NCBI RefSeq assembly: GCF_001898115.1
Contig: NZ_MKSQ01000005.1
Location: 62,001-126,000 of the forward strand
Reading direction: 5' to 3'
Source of the DNA: Allobosea sp. 67-29
Lineage (GTDB): Bacteria; Pseudomonadota; Alphaproteobacteria; Rhizobiales; Beijerinckiaceae
Length of the DNA: 64,000 nt
Each line of letters opens with the position of its first letter. The stretch's first letter is position 1. The notes below the pieces were generated by a model. It was not told where the DNA came from, searched no databases, and was given only the letters and a program-made list of their open reading frames with translations. Below are positions 10,834 through 19,181 of the stretch, one piece after another. Position numbers and translations under genes: made by a program.

Positions 10834-12120
10834 TCAGCCTTCCGCCAGCGCGCGCTGCCGCTCGGCGACCGCACGCCCGACCTGGTCGATGGCGAGGCGG
10901 TAGGCGGCGAGCGCGGCGGCATCGAGGTCGCCCTTTGCGTAGTCGGCGAGGACGCGGCTGAGGATCAGGTCCGCATCGCGGCCGAGCCGGGTCAGTTCGG
11001 TCTCGTCCTCGCAGGAGCGGATGACGGAGAGCAGTTCGAGCAGCTCGTCGAGGCCGGCCATGGCCCGCCGCCGCCGGTTCGCGCCCTCTCGCCCGAGGAC
11101 AGCCGCGCCGCCCGTGCCGAGCGCGGAGAGCACCATGGCGCCGATGTAGAACCAGTCGCCGTAGCGGTCGAAGAAGCTCTCCTGCTCGCCGTCGATATAG
11201 GCCGCGGCGCCGGAGTGCACCGGCAGCGGTGCGTCCTTGTCGGTAGCGGGCGTCTCCAGTGCCTGGATCGCCGGCAGCTCCGCGGCGAGCGTCAGCCTCA
11301 GGGCCAGGATATCCTTGGTCAGGTTGCCGACCAGCGTGTCGTCGAGGCTCTGCGCGGCGACGAGGCGGGAGGTGATCGAGATCGTCTGCAGGCTTTCTGA
11401 TGGTCGCGGCGGGTCGCCGCCCAAGGCGCCTCGCACGATCTCGCCGGTTTCGATCGCGCGATAATGCGCTGCGAGCGCGTCTGCCTCGCGGATGGGGATC
11501 AGCACCGGATTCTCGCCCCAGGCCGAGCGCAGCCGGCGCAGTCCGTCATTGTTGGTGTGCGAGCCCACGGCATTGATCGAGAAGAAGGCGTCGATGCGCT
11601 TCTCTTTCGCGGCGGTCACGATCTCGTCCTGCGTCAGGCCGACGATCTCGATCTCCTCCGGGCGCACTTCGTACTGCGCCAGCACCCGGCTCAGCAGCGT
11701 GATATTGCCGGATGGATTGCGCGCGACGCCCACCTTGCGCCCGCGCAGATCGGCGATCCGGGTGATGGCGGTGTCCTTCGCGGTGATGAAGAACGGGTAG
11801 CTCCGGCGCGTGATCAGCACGGTATCGGCCGTCGAGGGCATCGCGATATCGGCCCTGAGCAGGGCGAGCTCGGCCTGCCCGGCATCGATCTTCCTGGCGC
11901 TGTCCTCGGCGCCTTCGGTCAGGATGAGGCGGATGCGGACATCGGCCTTGTCGCGGCTGAGCCCCTGGACGAAAGCCGCGGCCATCCGCGCATCCTCCGA
12001 GCCGAGAGGTCCCACGGCGAGGCGCAGCGTACGCGGCTGGCTGTAGAGATAGAAACCCGTGGCGCTGATGCCGAGGAGGGCCAGCAGCGCCGCCGTAATG
12101 GTCAGAACGCCCCGCTGCAT
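10834..12120 (-). CDS. TAXI-family TRAP transporter solute-binding protein with C-terminal membrane anchor
   Basis: 428 residues. An uncleaved-looking N-terminal hydrophobic helix (about 5-26) is followed by a periplasmic binding fold of the TAXI type (about 30-300; LRLAVGPLGSEDARM, ITRIADLRGRKVGVARNPSGN). A second hydrophobic segment lies near 315-340 (FYIGAMVLSALGTGGAAVLG), then an Arg/Glu-rich, probably cytoplasmic tail of about 85 residues. No fused DctQM permease gene is next to it. The two-anchor topology with a cytoplasmic tail differs from a free binding protein and suggests a tethered or sensory role (inference). Start ATG at 12120 with family similarity beginning right after the first helix. 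Confidence 0.85.
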   Translation of the reverse strand: MQRGVLTITAALLALLGISATGFYLYSQPRTLRLAVGPLGSEDARMAAAFVQGLSRDKADVRIRLILTEGAEDSARKIDAGQAELALLRADIAMPSTADTVLITRRSYPFFITAKDTAITRIADLRGRKVGVARNPSGNITLLSRVLAQYEVRPEEIEIVGLTQDEIVTAAKEKRIDAFFSINAVGSHTNNDGLRRLRSAWGENPVLIPIREADALAAHYRAIETGEIVRGALGGDPPRPSESLQTISITSRLVAAQSLDDTLVGNLTKDILALRLTLAAELPAIQALETPATDKDAPLPVHSGAAAYIDGEQESFFDRYGDWFYIGAMVLSALGTGGAAVLGREGANRRRRAMAGLDELLELLSVIRSCEDETELTRLGRDADLILSRVLADYAKGDLDAAALAAYRLAIDQVGRAVAERQRALAEG

Positions 12121-12246
12121 CGCGAAACTTGCCGTGCCCCTTCGTCTTCGCCCTTCCGCAGCATGGCTTCCTTCGGCAGCATGTCGCAAGTGTGGCATGC
12201 TGGCGGCGGCCTGCGCAGGCCGAAACTCTGTGCTAAAGCCTGCCCG

Positions 12247-12927
12247 ATGAACGATCCCAATCTCACGATCAAGATCTGCGGCCTGTCGACGCCCGAGACT
12301 CTGGAGGCGGCGCTGTCGGCCGGCGCCGATATGATCGGGCTCAATTTTCACCCGAAGAGCCCGCGCTACGTCACGCTGGAGCGCGCGGTCGAGCTGGCCG
12401 CCATCGCGCGGGGCCGCAGCGAGATCGTCGCGCTGGTCGTGGATTGGGACGAGCGGCGCGCGGCCGAGCTTGCGCAGGCCCTGAGGCCGGACTGGCTGCA
12501 GTTGCATGGCCGGGAGACGCCGGAGCAGACGGCGGCGCTGCGCCGGGCCGCGGGCCTCCCGGTGATCAAGGCGCTCGGCATCGCCGGGGCTGCGGATCTT
12601 GCCGCCGCCGCCGCCTATCGCGACGCCGCCGACCGGCTTCTGCTCGATGCCAAGCCGCCGAAGGATGCGGCCTATCCCGGTGGCCACGGCCGGCCCTTCG
12701 ACTGGTCGCTGCTCGCCGATCTCGACCCCGGCTTTCCCTTCATGCTATCGGGCGGGCTCGATCCCGCCAATGTCGCGGAGGCGATCCGGGTGACCCGGCC
12801 GGCCGGTATCGACGTATCATCCGGGGTCGAAAGCGCTCCGGGGGTCAAGGATCCCGCCCGGATCGCGGAATTCATCACGGCGGCCCGCAAGGCAGCCGCG
12901 CAGATGCAAGAAGGTTTGAGCGCATGA
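12247..12927 (+). CDS. trpF: Phosphoribosylanthranilate isomerase
   Basis: 226 residues, a single-domain TIM barrel. KICGLSTPE carries the catalytic Cys near the N terminus; [12 protein letters not shown] and LVVDWDE follow; the catalytic Asp lies in [20 protein letters not shown] and [15 protein letters not shown] are the phosphate-binding loops. It isomerises N-(5-phosphoribosyl)anthranilate to CdRP in tryptophan synthesis. Its stop overlaps the trpB start (ATGA), indicating translational coupling. It is divergent from the TAXI gene across 126 bp, which contain a 7-bp inverted repeat (CAGCATG at 12177, CATGCTG at 12196). Confidence 0.97.
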   Translation: MNDPNLTIKICGLSTPETLEAALSAGADMIGLNFHPKSPRYVTLERAVELAAIARGRSEIVALVVDWDERRAAELAQALRPDWLQLHGRETPEQTAALRRAAGLPVIKALGIAGAADLAAAAAYRDAADRLLLDAKPPKDAAYPGGHGRPFDWSLLADLDPGFPFMLSGGLDPANVAEAIRVTRPAGIDVSSGVESAPGVKDPARIAEFITAARKAAAQMQEGLSA

Positions 12928-14141
12928 ACGCCCCCTCCACACCGAACAGCTACCGCAACGGCCCGGACGAGAACGGCCGCTTCGGGCTGTTCGGTGGCCG
13001 CTTCGTCGCCGAGACGCTGATGCCGCTGATCCTGGAGCTGGAAGCGGCCTATAACGCTGCCAAGGCCGATCCCGCCTATCACGCCGAAATGACCAGCGGG
13101 CTGAAGCATTATGTCGGCCGGCCTTCGCCGCTGTATCTCGCCGAGCGCCTGACGGACCATTTCGGCGGCGCCAAGATCTACCTGAAGCGCGAGGAGCTGA
13201 ACCACACCGGCTCCCACAAGGTGAACAACGTGCTCGGCCAGATTCTGCTGGCCCGACGCATGGGCAAGAAGCGCATCATCGCCGAGACCGGCGCGGGACA
13301 GCACGGCGTCGCGACCGCGACTCTCTGCGCCCGCTACGGGCTGGAATGCATCGTCTACATGGGCGCGGTCGACGTCGCCCGGCAGGCGCCCAACGTCTTC
13401 CGTATGCAGATGCTCGGCGCCACCGTCGTGCCGGTCGAATCCGGCACCAAGACGCTGAAGGACGCGATGAACGAGGCGCTGCGCGACTGGGTGACCAATG
13501 TCGCGACGACCTTCTACTGCATCGGCACGGTCGCGGGCCCGCATCCCTATCCGGCGATGGTGCGCGATTTCCAGTCGATCATCGGCAAGGAGACGCGCGA
13601 GCAGATGCAGGAGGCCGAAGGCCGTCTCCCCGACTCGCTGATTGCCTGCATCGGCGGCGGCTCGAATGCGATGGGCCTGTTCCACCCCTTCCTCGACGAT
13701 CCCAGCGTCGAGATCTACGGCGTCGAAGCGGCCGGCCACGGCATTCCGAGCGGCCTGCATGCGGCCTCGCTCACCGGTGGGCGCCCGGGCGTCCTGCACG
13801 GCAACCGCACCTTCCTGCTGATGGACGATGACGGGCAGATCAAGGACGCCCATTCGATCTCGGCCGGGCTGGACTACCCCGGCATCGGCCCGGAGCATTC
13901 CTGGCTGCACGATATCGGCCGGGTGAAATACCTCTCGGCCACCGACGAGGAGGCGCTGGAGGCCTTTCAGCTGATCTCCCGGCTGGAGGGCATCATCCCG
14001 GCACTGGAAAGCGCGCATGCGCTGGCCCGTGTCGCCGAGCTCGCTCCGCAAAAGCCGCAGGATCATCTGATGGTGGTCAATCTCTCCGGCCGCGGCGACA
14101 AGGATATCCCGCAGGTCGCCGAGATCCTGGCGGCGCGCTGA
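12924..14141 (+). CDS. trpB: Tryptophan synthase beta chain
   Basis: 405 residues. The PLP lysine is Lys99 in [22 protein letters not shown] and the phosphate-binding loop [12 protein letters not shown] are intact, and [13 protein letters not shown] is present. This is the standard TrpB1 type expected to work in an alpha2beta2 complex. The alpha-subunit gene trpA usually follows in Alphaproteobacteria, but here the next gene is a glycosyltransferase and no trpA is seen anywhere in the window. Confidence 0.97.
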   Translation: MNAPSTPNSYRNGPDENGRFGLFGGRFVAETLMPLILELEAAYNAAKADPAYHAEMTSGLKHYVGRPSPLYLAERLTDHFGGAKIYLKREELNHTGSHKVNNVLGQILLARRMGKKRIIAETGAGQHGVATATLCARYGLECIVYMGAVDVARQAPNVFRMQMLGATVVPVESGTKTLKDAMNEALRDWVTNVATTFYCIGTVAGPHPYPAMVRDFQSIIGKETREQMQEAEGRLPDSLIACIGGGSNAMGLFHPFLDDPSVEIYGVEAAGHGIPSGLHAASLTGGRPGVLHGNRTFLLMDDDGQIKDAHSISAGLDYPGIGPEHSWLHDIGRVKYLSATDEEALEAFQLISRLEGIIPALESAHALARVAELAPQKPQDHLMVVNLSGRGDKDIPQVAEILAAR

Positions 14142-14176
14142 AGCTGACCCGCCTCTACCGCTGCGGCATGGCGTTT

Positions 14177-14197
14177 GCCGTTCGAAAGTCGAACGGC
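14177..14197 (+). terminator. Hairpin downstream of trpB
   Basis: Perfect 9-bp inverted repeat GCCGTTCGA / TCGAACGGC with a 3-nt loop, 35 bp after the trpB stop. No T-run follows, so it may be a weak terminator or only a 3'-end-stabilising stem. Confidence 0.45.
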
Positions 14198-14290
14198 CGC
14201 GCGACTCGACTCATCCGGCCGGAAGCGCAACCATAGGTTACCGGGTGTGCTGGACGCCCGGCACGGGTTGCGTCTGGGGAGGCCGGGCCG

Positions 14291-16219
14291 GTGGGGGGCG
14301 ACGGTCGGGAAGTCGATGCCCGACGAGACGACGGGCTCGTCGCGCTGCCGAGGGAGGTCGCCTTCCTCGCCCGCCACGGCGTCGCGCCGGACGGTCTCGC
14401 TTTGGCGGCGCGGCGCGCCGGGCGCTACGGTACCGACCCGGTTCGCGAGGCGTTCGCGCTCGGGCTGATCGATCAGGAGCGCTACTATCGCGCGCTGGCC
14501 GCCGAGCTCGGTCTGCCCTTCCATGCCGAACCCGTCGCTCTGATGGCCGGCGGACGGCATGAGGCGATCCTGCGCGGCGGCGTCGCCCCGGCTTCCGGCG
14601 GGGCGGCACGGCGGTTCCGCTTCCTGCTCGCGCCGGAGGGGGCCGCCCTGCGCCGCATGCTGGCGGCCGGGCCACGGAGGCATGACGATATCGCGGTCAC
14701 CACGCCGCGGCTGTTCGCGCAGGGTTTGCGCCAGGCCAATGCCCAGGAACTGGCCCGCCATGCCGCGGGCCTCGACGAGCCCGGTCTGGCACGCGACAGC
14801 GCCCGCACCGGCGCGAGCCGCGGCCAGGTCGTCGCCACCGGCATCGGCCTGGCCGCCGCGACGCTTGGCGGCATCCTGGCGCCGCTCCAGACCTTCTTTG
14901 CGCTCGCCCTGATGCTGGGGCCGCTCTTCCTCGGCCTCATCCTGCTACGGCTGGCGGCGGCGATCGAACGCGCCACGCCCGATCTCTGGCAGAGCCAGCG
15001 CTGGCGCCTCGATGACAGCCGGCTGCCGGTCTACACCGTCGCGGTGCCGATGTACCGGGAGGAGGCGGTGCTGCGGCAGATGCTCCGGGCCCTGTCGGGG
15101 CTGGATTATCCACCCGCGAAGCTCGACATCAGGCTCCTGGTCGAGGCCGACGATCTCGGCATGCAGGCCGAGCTTGCCCGTCTGCCCCTGCCCGCCCACA
15201 TCGCCGTGACCATCGTTCCGCCCGGCTCGCCCCGGACCAAGCCGCGAGCGCTCAACCTCGCCCTGCTCGAAGCACGCGGCACGCTCTTCACGATCTTCGA
15301 CGCCGAGGACATTCCCGATCCGCAGCAGCTGCGCCTGGCCGCCGCCCGCTTTCACCGCGCACCGGGCGATCTCGCCTGCCTTCAGGCGCGGCTGGTGATC
15401 GACCATGCCGAGGAAGGACTGCTGCCGGCCCTGTTCGCGCTCGAATATGCCGGGCTGTTCGAGGTGCTCAATCCCGGATTGCTGCGGGCCGGCCTGCCGA
15501 TCCTGCTCGGCGGGACCTCCAACCACTTCCGCACCGAGGCGCTCCGGGCCATCGGCGGCTGGGACGCTTGGAACGTCACCGAGGATGCCGATCTAGCTGT
15601 CCGCCTTGTCCGGGCGGGCTATCGCATGGGCGACCTGCCCTCCGACACGCGCGAGGAAGCGCCGCTCACGGTCAGGGCCTGGCTCAGGCAGCGCGCGCGC
15701 TGGATCAAGGGCTACATGCAGACGGCGGTGACCCATGCGCGGGCTCCGCTGACCCTGCTGCGGGAGGCCGGCTTCGCCGCGACCTTCGCCTTCGCTTCGC
15801 TGGCAGTCGGCACCATCGTCACGGCGCTCGGCTATCCGATCTTCGCGGTCGCGACCGTCTTCGCCTACTGGGAGGGTTCCCTGTTCGCGCCACCCAGCAC
15901 ATTGGTGACGCTGACAGCGGCCTTTGCCCTGGCGGTCTGGCTGTTCGGCACGCTGGCGCTGTTCCTGCCGCCGGCGATCGGCGCGCTGCGGCGGCGCGAT
16001 CCGGGCCTGCTGCTGCTCCTGCCGCTGCTGCCGCTCTATTACGGCCTGGTCTCGATCGCGGCCTGGATGGCCCTTTACGAGTATTTCGCCCGGCGCTTCG
16101 CCTGGAACAAGACCGAGCACGGGCTGTCGCGCAGGCGGCTATCGCCCGATGTCGGCGACGCCGCTACGAATGCCGCAGCCACTCGGCCGCCGCCTGCGCC
16201 GGCGCCTGCTCGATATTGA
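14291..16219 (+). CDS. GT2-family membrane glycosyltransferase with GspE-N-like N-terminal domain
   Basis: 642 residues. N-terminal about 20-80 (RYGTDPVREAFALGLIDQERYYRALAAELGLPF) resembles the GspE/MshEN N-terminal fold. Two membrane segments follow (about 178-222), then a GT-A domain with EADD (285-288), DAED (337-340), the TEDADL general-base motif (430-435) and the Q-x-x-R-W-like QRARWIKGY (467-475), as in processive beta-glycosyltransferases. Several C-terminal membrane helices lie at about 490-615. Probably makes a surface polysaccharide; sugar unknown. The frame opens at 14237 and GTG 14291 is the first usable start; a later one is possible. The 3' end overlaps the converging SCO gene by 56 bp. 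Confidence 0.85.
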   Translation: MGGDGREVDARRDDGLVALPREVAFLARHGVAPDGLALAARRAGRYGTDPVREAFALGLIDQERYYRALAAELGLPFHAEPVALMAGGRHEAILRGGVAPASGGAARRFRFLLAPEGAALRRMLAAGPRRHDDIAVTTPRLFAQGLRQANAQELARHAAGLDEPGLARDSARTGASRGQVVATGIGLAAATLGGILAPLQTFFALALMLGPLFLGLILLRLAAAIERATPDLWQSQRWRLDDSRLPVYTVAVPMYREEAVLRQMLRALSGLDYPPAKLDIRLLVEADDLGMQAELARLPLPAHIAVTIVPPGSPRTKPRALNLALLEARGTLFTIFDAEDIPDPQQLRLAAARFHRAPGDLACLQARLVIDHAEEGLLPALFALEYAGLFEVLNPGLLRAGLPILLGGTSNHFRTEALRAIGGWDAWNVTEDADLAVRLVRAGYRMGDLPSDTREEAPLTVRAWLRQRARWIKGYMQTAVTHARAPLTLLREAGFAATFAFASLAVGTIVTALGYPIFAVATVFAYWEGSLFAPPSTLVTLTAAFALAVWLFGTLALFLPPAIGALRRRDPGLLLLLPLLPLYYGLVSIAAWMALYEYFARRFAWNKTEHGLSRRRLSPDVGDAATNAAATRPPPAPAPARY

Positions 16220-16760
16220 AGGCGCCGATGAAGCTGCCGTCCTTGTCCATCAGATAGACCAGGGCGGTGTGGTCCATCGTGTAGTCGCCGTCCTTCAGCG
16301 GGACCTTCTTGGCATAGGCGCGATAGGCCTTGATCGTGGCGTCGATCGCGGGCCGGTCACCCGACAGCCCGACGATGCGCGGATCGAAGGATCCGAGATA
16401 GCTCTTCATCACCTCGGGCGTATCGCGTTCGGGATCGACGGTGATGAACAACGCCTTCAGGGACTTGGCCTTGGGGTTGTCGCCGGCGGCGCGCAGCACT
16501 TCGGAAATCTCGAACAGCTTGGTCGGGCAGATGTCCGGGCAGTGGGTGAAGCCGAAGAAGACCAGGAAGGGCGAGCCGCGCAGATCGGTGTCAGAAAGCG
16601 GCTTGCCGTCCTGCGTCGTCAGGGTGAACGGGCCGCCGACGCTGGCCGTGCCGCTGCTGGTCGTCCGGTTGCCGGGCGCGAAGGTGATGATCGCCGCTGT
16701 CGCGAGCGCCAGCGCGCCGACGAGGAAGACGACCAGGGGCAGGATGAGGCGGCGGTTCAA
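16164..16760 (-). CDS. SCO1/SenC/PrrC-family copper chaperone
   Basis: 198 residues: an N-terminal membrane anchor (about 5-27) and a periplasmic thioredoxin-like domain. The copper ligands are visible: Cys74 and Cys78 in FTHCPDICPT and His164 in TMDHTALVYL. SCO proteins deliver copper to the CuA centre of cytochrome c oxidase or reduce its cysteines. A small membrane-protein gene precedes it by 31 bp in the same direction, so the two are an operon. The gene end overlaps the end of the glycosyltransferase on the other strand. Confidence 0.93.
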   Translation of the reverse strand: MNRRLILPLVVFLVGALALATAAIITFAPGNRTTSSGTASVGGPFTLTTQDGKPLSDTDLRGSPFLVFFGFTHCPDICPTKLFEISEVLRAAGDNPKAKSLKALFITVDPERDTPEVMKSYLGSFDPRIVGLSGDRPAIDATIKAYRAYAKKVPLKDGDYTMDHTALVYLMDKDGSFIGAFNIEQAPAQAAAEWLRHS

Positions 16761-16791
16761 GGAGGTGATCCCGGCAAGAGGTCGGCGGCCG

Positions 16792-16968
16792 CTAGAAGCA
16801 GGCGACGATGGTGGCGATCAGACCGTCGGTGAACAGCCGGCTGCCCTCGCGCCACCACAGCAGCATCCCGGCGAGCAGCAGGCCGAAGGCTCCCCCGCCG
16901 AGCAGCAGGAGGCCGGCCCGGCTGGGCCGGGCGTCCTCGGCGCCGGATGGGTGCTCGGTCTCGATCAT
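16792..16968 (-). CDS. Small single-pass membrane protein upstream of the SCO gene
   Basis: 58 residues from the ATG at 16968 (a further in-frame ATG exists at 16998). One membrane helix (LLLLGGGAFGLLLAGMLLWW) is followed by REGSRLFTDGLIATIVACF. Short proteins of this shape, ending in Cys-Phe, accompany SCO genes in other Alphaproteobacteria as far as I recall; I know no established function. Inferred to be co-transcribed with the copper chaperone. Confidence 0.65.
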   Translation of the reverse strand: MIETEHPSGAEDARPSRAGLLLLGGGAFGLLLAGMLLWWREGSRLFTDGLIATIVACF

Positions 16969-17067
16969 TCCGGCACGATAGCGCCGATCCCGAGGCACCG
17001 GAAGCGCCGCGGTGACGCAGGCCGCGAGCAGGTCACCACCCGTATGGGAAACATAGCGTTCTGTCTC

Positions 17068-17079
17068 TCTCTGCAGAGA
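17068..17079. promoter_or_regulatory. 12-bp perfect palindrome upstream of the SCO operon
   Basis: TCTCTGCAGAGA, 99 bp upstream of the start at 16968 and inside the 172-bp gap between that operon and the end of the LysR gene. It could be an operator for the small-membrane-protein/SCO unit. Evidence is symmetry and position only. Confidence 0.3.
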
Positions 17080-17170
17080 TCATCTCGAAATATAGACGGG
17101 CCTCGCCGTGGCGCTCGCTAGGCCGACTCGCTTCATGCAGATTCGAGGCTCGATTTCACACGCGTCGCGT

Positions 17171-18184
17171 CTACGCGCCGGTGCCCGAAGCGAGCTGAGC
17201 GGCGTTCGGCGGGATCGGCGCAGGCATCGCTGGAAAAAGCCCCGGCTTGCAGCCGGCCGGGAAGCCGGCGCCGCGCGACAGGACGAATTCGTCCCGCGCG
17301 AACAGCTCCGCCAGCCAGTCGACGAAGACGCGCACCTTGTTGCTGAGATGGCGGTTCGGCGGATAGACGATATGCAGCGGCTTCGGCGCCGCGCACCAGT
17401 CCAGCAGCAGCGGCACGAGCCGCCCATCCGCGATCGGCACGCGGGCCATGAAAGTCGGCAATTGCATGATGCCGTGGCTGGCGAGCCCGGCCGCGAGATA
17501 GCCCATGCCGTCATTGAGCGCGATCGTGTAGCGGCCGCTGACCTCGATCGTCTCCGTGCGGTTCTGGTAGACCATCGGGAGGACTCGCCCGCCGAGCGCC
17601 GGCCGATAGGCGACGATCTGGTGCCCGTTCTCGATATCGCGCGGATGCATCGGCGTGCCGAAGCGCGCGAGATAGTCCGGCGTCGCGCAGGTGATCAATT
17701 GCATCTCGCCGATTCGCCGCGCGATCAGGCTCTGGTCGACGATCTCGCCGGCCCGTACGGCGCAGTCCAGATTCTCGCCGATCAGGTCGGCCGGCCGGTC
17801 GCTCAAACCGAGATCGAGCTGGATGTCGGGATAGCGCGCCTGGAACTCGTGCAGCGCCGGGATGATCACCGAGACCGCGAGCGACGAGCTGCAATCGACG
17901 CGCAGCCGCCCGCTCGGCCGCGCCTGCGCCAGTGTCAGGCTCGCATCGAGTTCCGAGAGCTCGTCGAGCAGGCGCAGCGCCCGCTCGTAATAGGCCGCGC
18001 CGTCCATGGTCACGGTCACGCGCCGCGTCGTCCGGTTCAGCAGCTTGGCGCGCAGATGGGCTTCAAGCTGCTGGATCAGCTTGGTCACTGTCGGCTTCGG
18101 CATGTCCAGGAGATCGGCGGCGCGCGTGAAGGTCCCGGTCTCCACGACCCGCACGAAGGCCCGCATTGCGGCAAGCTGGTCCAT
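17171..18184 (-). CDS. LysR-family transcriptional regulator
   Basis: 337 residues. N-terminal winged helix-turn-helix (MRAFVRVVETGTFTRAADLLDMPKPTVTKLIQQLEAHL is the span; helix contact part TFTRAADLLD) and a LysR effector-binding domain from about 90 to 300. It belongs to the CrgA/AaeR-like subgroup with RLRVDCSSSL after the linker. I take the ATG at 18184 (MDQLAAMRAFV) because GAGG lies just upstream; the ATG at 18205 has no ribosome site. Divergent from the hydrolase-RND operon across 108 bp, so it probably controls that efflux operon. Confidence 0.92.
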   Translation of the reverse strand: MDQLAAMRAFVRVVETGTFTRAADLLDMPKPTVTKLIQQLEAHLRAKLLNRTTRRVTVTMDGAAYYERALRLLDELSELDASLTLAQARPSGRLRVDCSSSLAVSVIIPALHEFQARYPDIQLDLGLSDRPADLIGENLDCAVRAGEIVDQSLIARRIGEMQLITCATPDYLARFGTPMHPRDIENGHQIVAYRPALGGRVLPMVYQNRTETIEVSGRYTIALNDGMGYLAAGLASHGIMQLPTFMARVPIADGRLVPLLLDWCAAPKPLHIVYPPNRHLSNKVRVFVDWLAELFARDEFVLSRGAGFPAGCKPGLFPAMPAPIPPNAAQLASGTGA

Positions 18185-18224
18185 ATGGCCTCGGATTGTT
18201 TCCATACGTGAACAATGAATGAGC

Positions 18225-18262
18225 AGATAGTGTATTTATTCCAGAATGCCGATTCACTATCT
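18225..18262. promoter_or_regulatory. Inverted repeat between LysR and hydrolase/RND operon (probable LysR operator)
   Basis: Perfect 8-bp arms AGATAGTG (18225-18232) and CACTATCT (18255-18262) with 22 bp between, in an AT-rich gap separating divergent genes. Position and symmetry fit a LysR-type regulatory site; the spacer contains further T-N11-A possibilities. Confidence 0.55.
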
Positions 18263-18292
18263 CGTGCTGCAACGCAACAGCGAGGGTGAGTC

Positions 18293-19129
18293 ATGCCCGC
18301 GATCGCCGCGCAGAAACTGCAACCGGTCCTCTCCGTCTTCTGGCGGGAGGAAACCCTGAGCGCCCGTGGAGAGACCTTCACGGGCCGCCTCTACGTTCCC
18401 GCCGAGGTTCCGGACGATGCCGGGCTGGTGCTGCATCTGCATGGCGGCCACTTCAACAGCGGCTCGCCGGCCGAGGGGCAGGCCGTCGCCACGGCCCTGA
18501 CGGAAGCCGGCGCGGTCGTGTTCTCGCTCTCCTACCCGCTCGCACCGGTCCAGCGTTTCCCTGAGACGCTGGAGCGCATCTATGCAGCGCTCGAAGCTCT
18601 CGCCAGGGGGCGCAATCGCTGGGCGGCGCGCGGCGCGCCGCTCTACATCGCCGGCGAGGAGGCCGGCGGCAATCTCGCCGCGGCGCTCGCCATGATGGCG
18701 CGCGATCGCGGCGGCCCGGCGCTCGCCGGCCAGATCCTGTTCTCGCCGATGCTCGACGCCTGCCTCGGCACCGCCTCGCTGCGTGACGTGCAGGCGGGCC
18801 CGGTCGGCTGCCGCTGGGCCGATGGCTGGGCCGATTATCTCGGCACGCCAGAGCGCGCCGCCCACCCCTACGCGGCGCCGCTTCAGGCGACCCGTCTCGC
18901 CGGCCTGCCGCCGGCCCTGCTGATCAGCGGGCAGGACGACCCGATGCGCGACGAAGCCGCGCAATATGCCGATCGCCTCGGCCAGGCCGGCATCGCCGTC
19001 CGCCATGTCGAGTTCAGCGCACCGACGCGCTGGCCGCAGGCTTATGCGGACGCGGCGCAGGAAGGCTCCTGTCTCTGCAAGAGCTGTGGCGAGATCGCCG
19101 CCTTCTACGAACGGACCGCGCCCTCCTAG
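18293..19129 (+). CDS. Alpha/beta-hydrolase-fold protein with the catalytic Ser replaced
   Basis: 278 residues, hormone-sensitive-lipase-like (alpha/beta hydrolase_3). The oxyanion HGG motif is at 50-52 and the Asp loop SGQDDPMRDEA is present. At the nucleophile elbow, where the family has GDSAGG, this protein has GEEAGG (121-126), so the serine is Glu123. Near the end, where the catalytic His is expected, the sequence reads VEFSAPTRWPQAY and has no His. The fold is probably kept but ordinary esterase activity is unlikely. First gene of a unit with the RND adaptor (52 bp downstream) and pump. Confidence 0.85.
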   Translation: MPAIAAQKLQPVLSVFWREETLSARGETFTGRLYVPAEVPDDAGLVLHLHGGHFNSGSPAEGQAVATALTEAGAVVFSLSYPLAPVQRFPETLERIYAALEALARGRNRWAARGAPLYIAGEEAGGNLAAALAMMARDRGGPALAGQILFSPMLDACLGTASLRDVQAGPVGCRWADGWADYLGTPERAAHPYAAPLQATRLAGLPPALLISGQDDPMRDEAAQYADRLGQAGIAVRHVEFSAPTRWPQAYADAAQEGSCLCKSCGEIAAFYERTAPS

Positions 19130-19181
19130 CGGCCCGCCCCTTTTCGAACACTCCAAGCATTTCCAAGGAAGGACCGAACCC

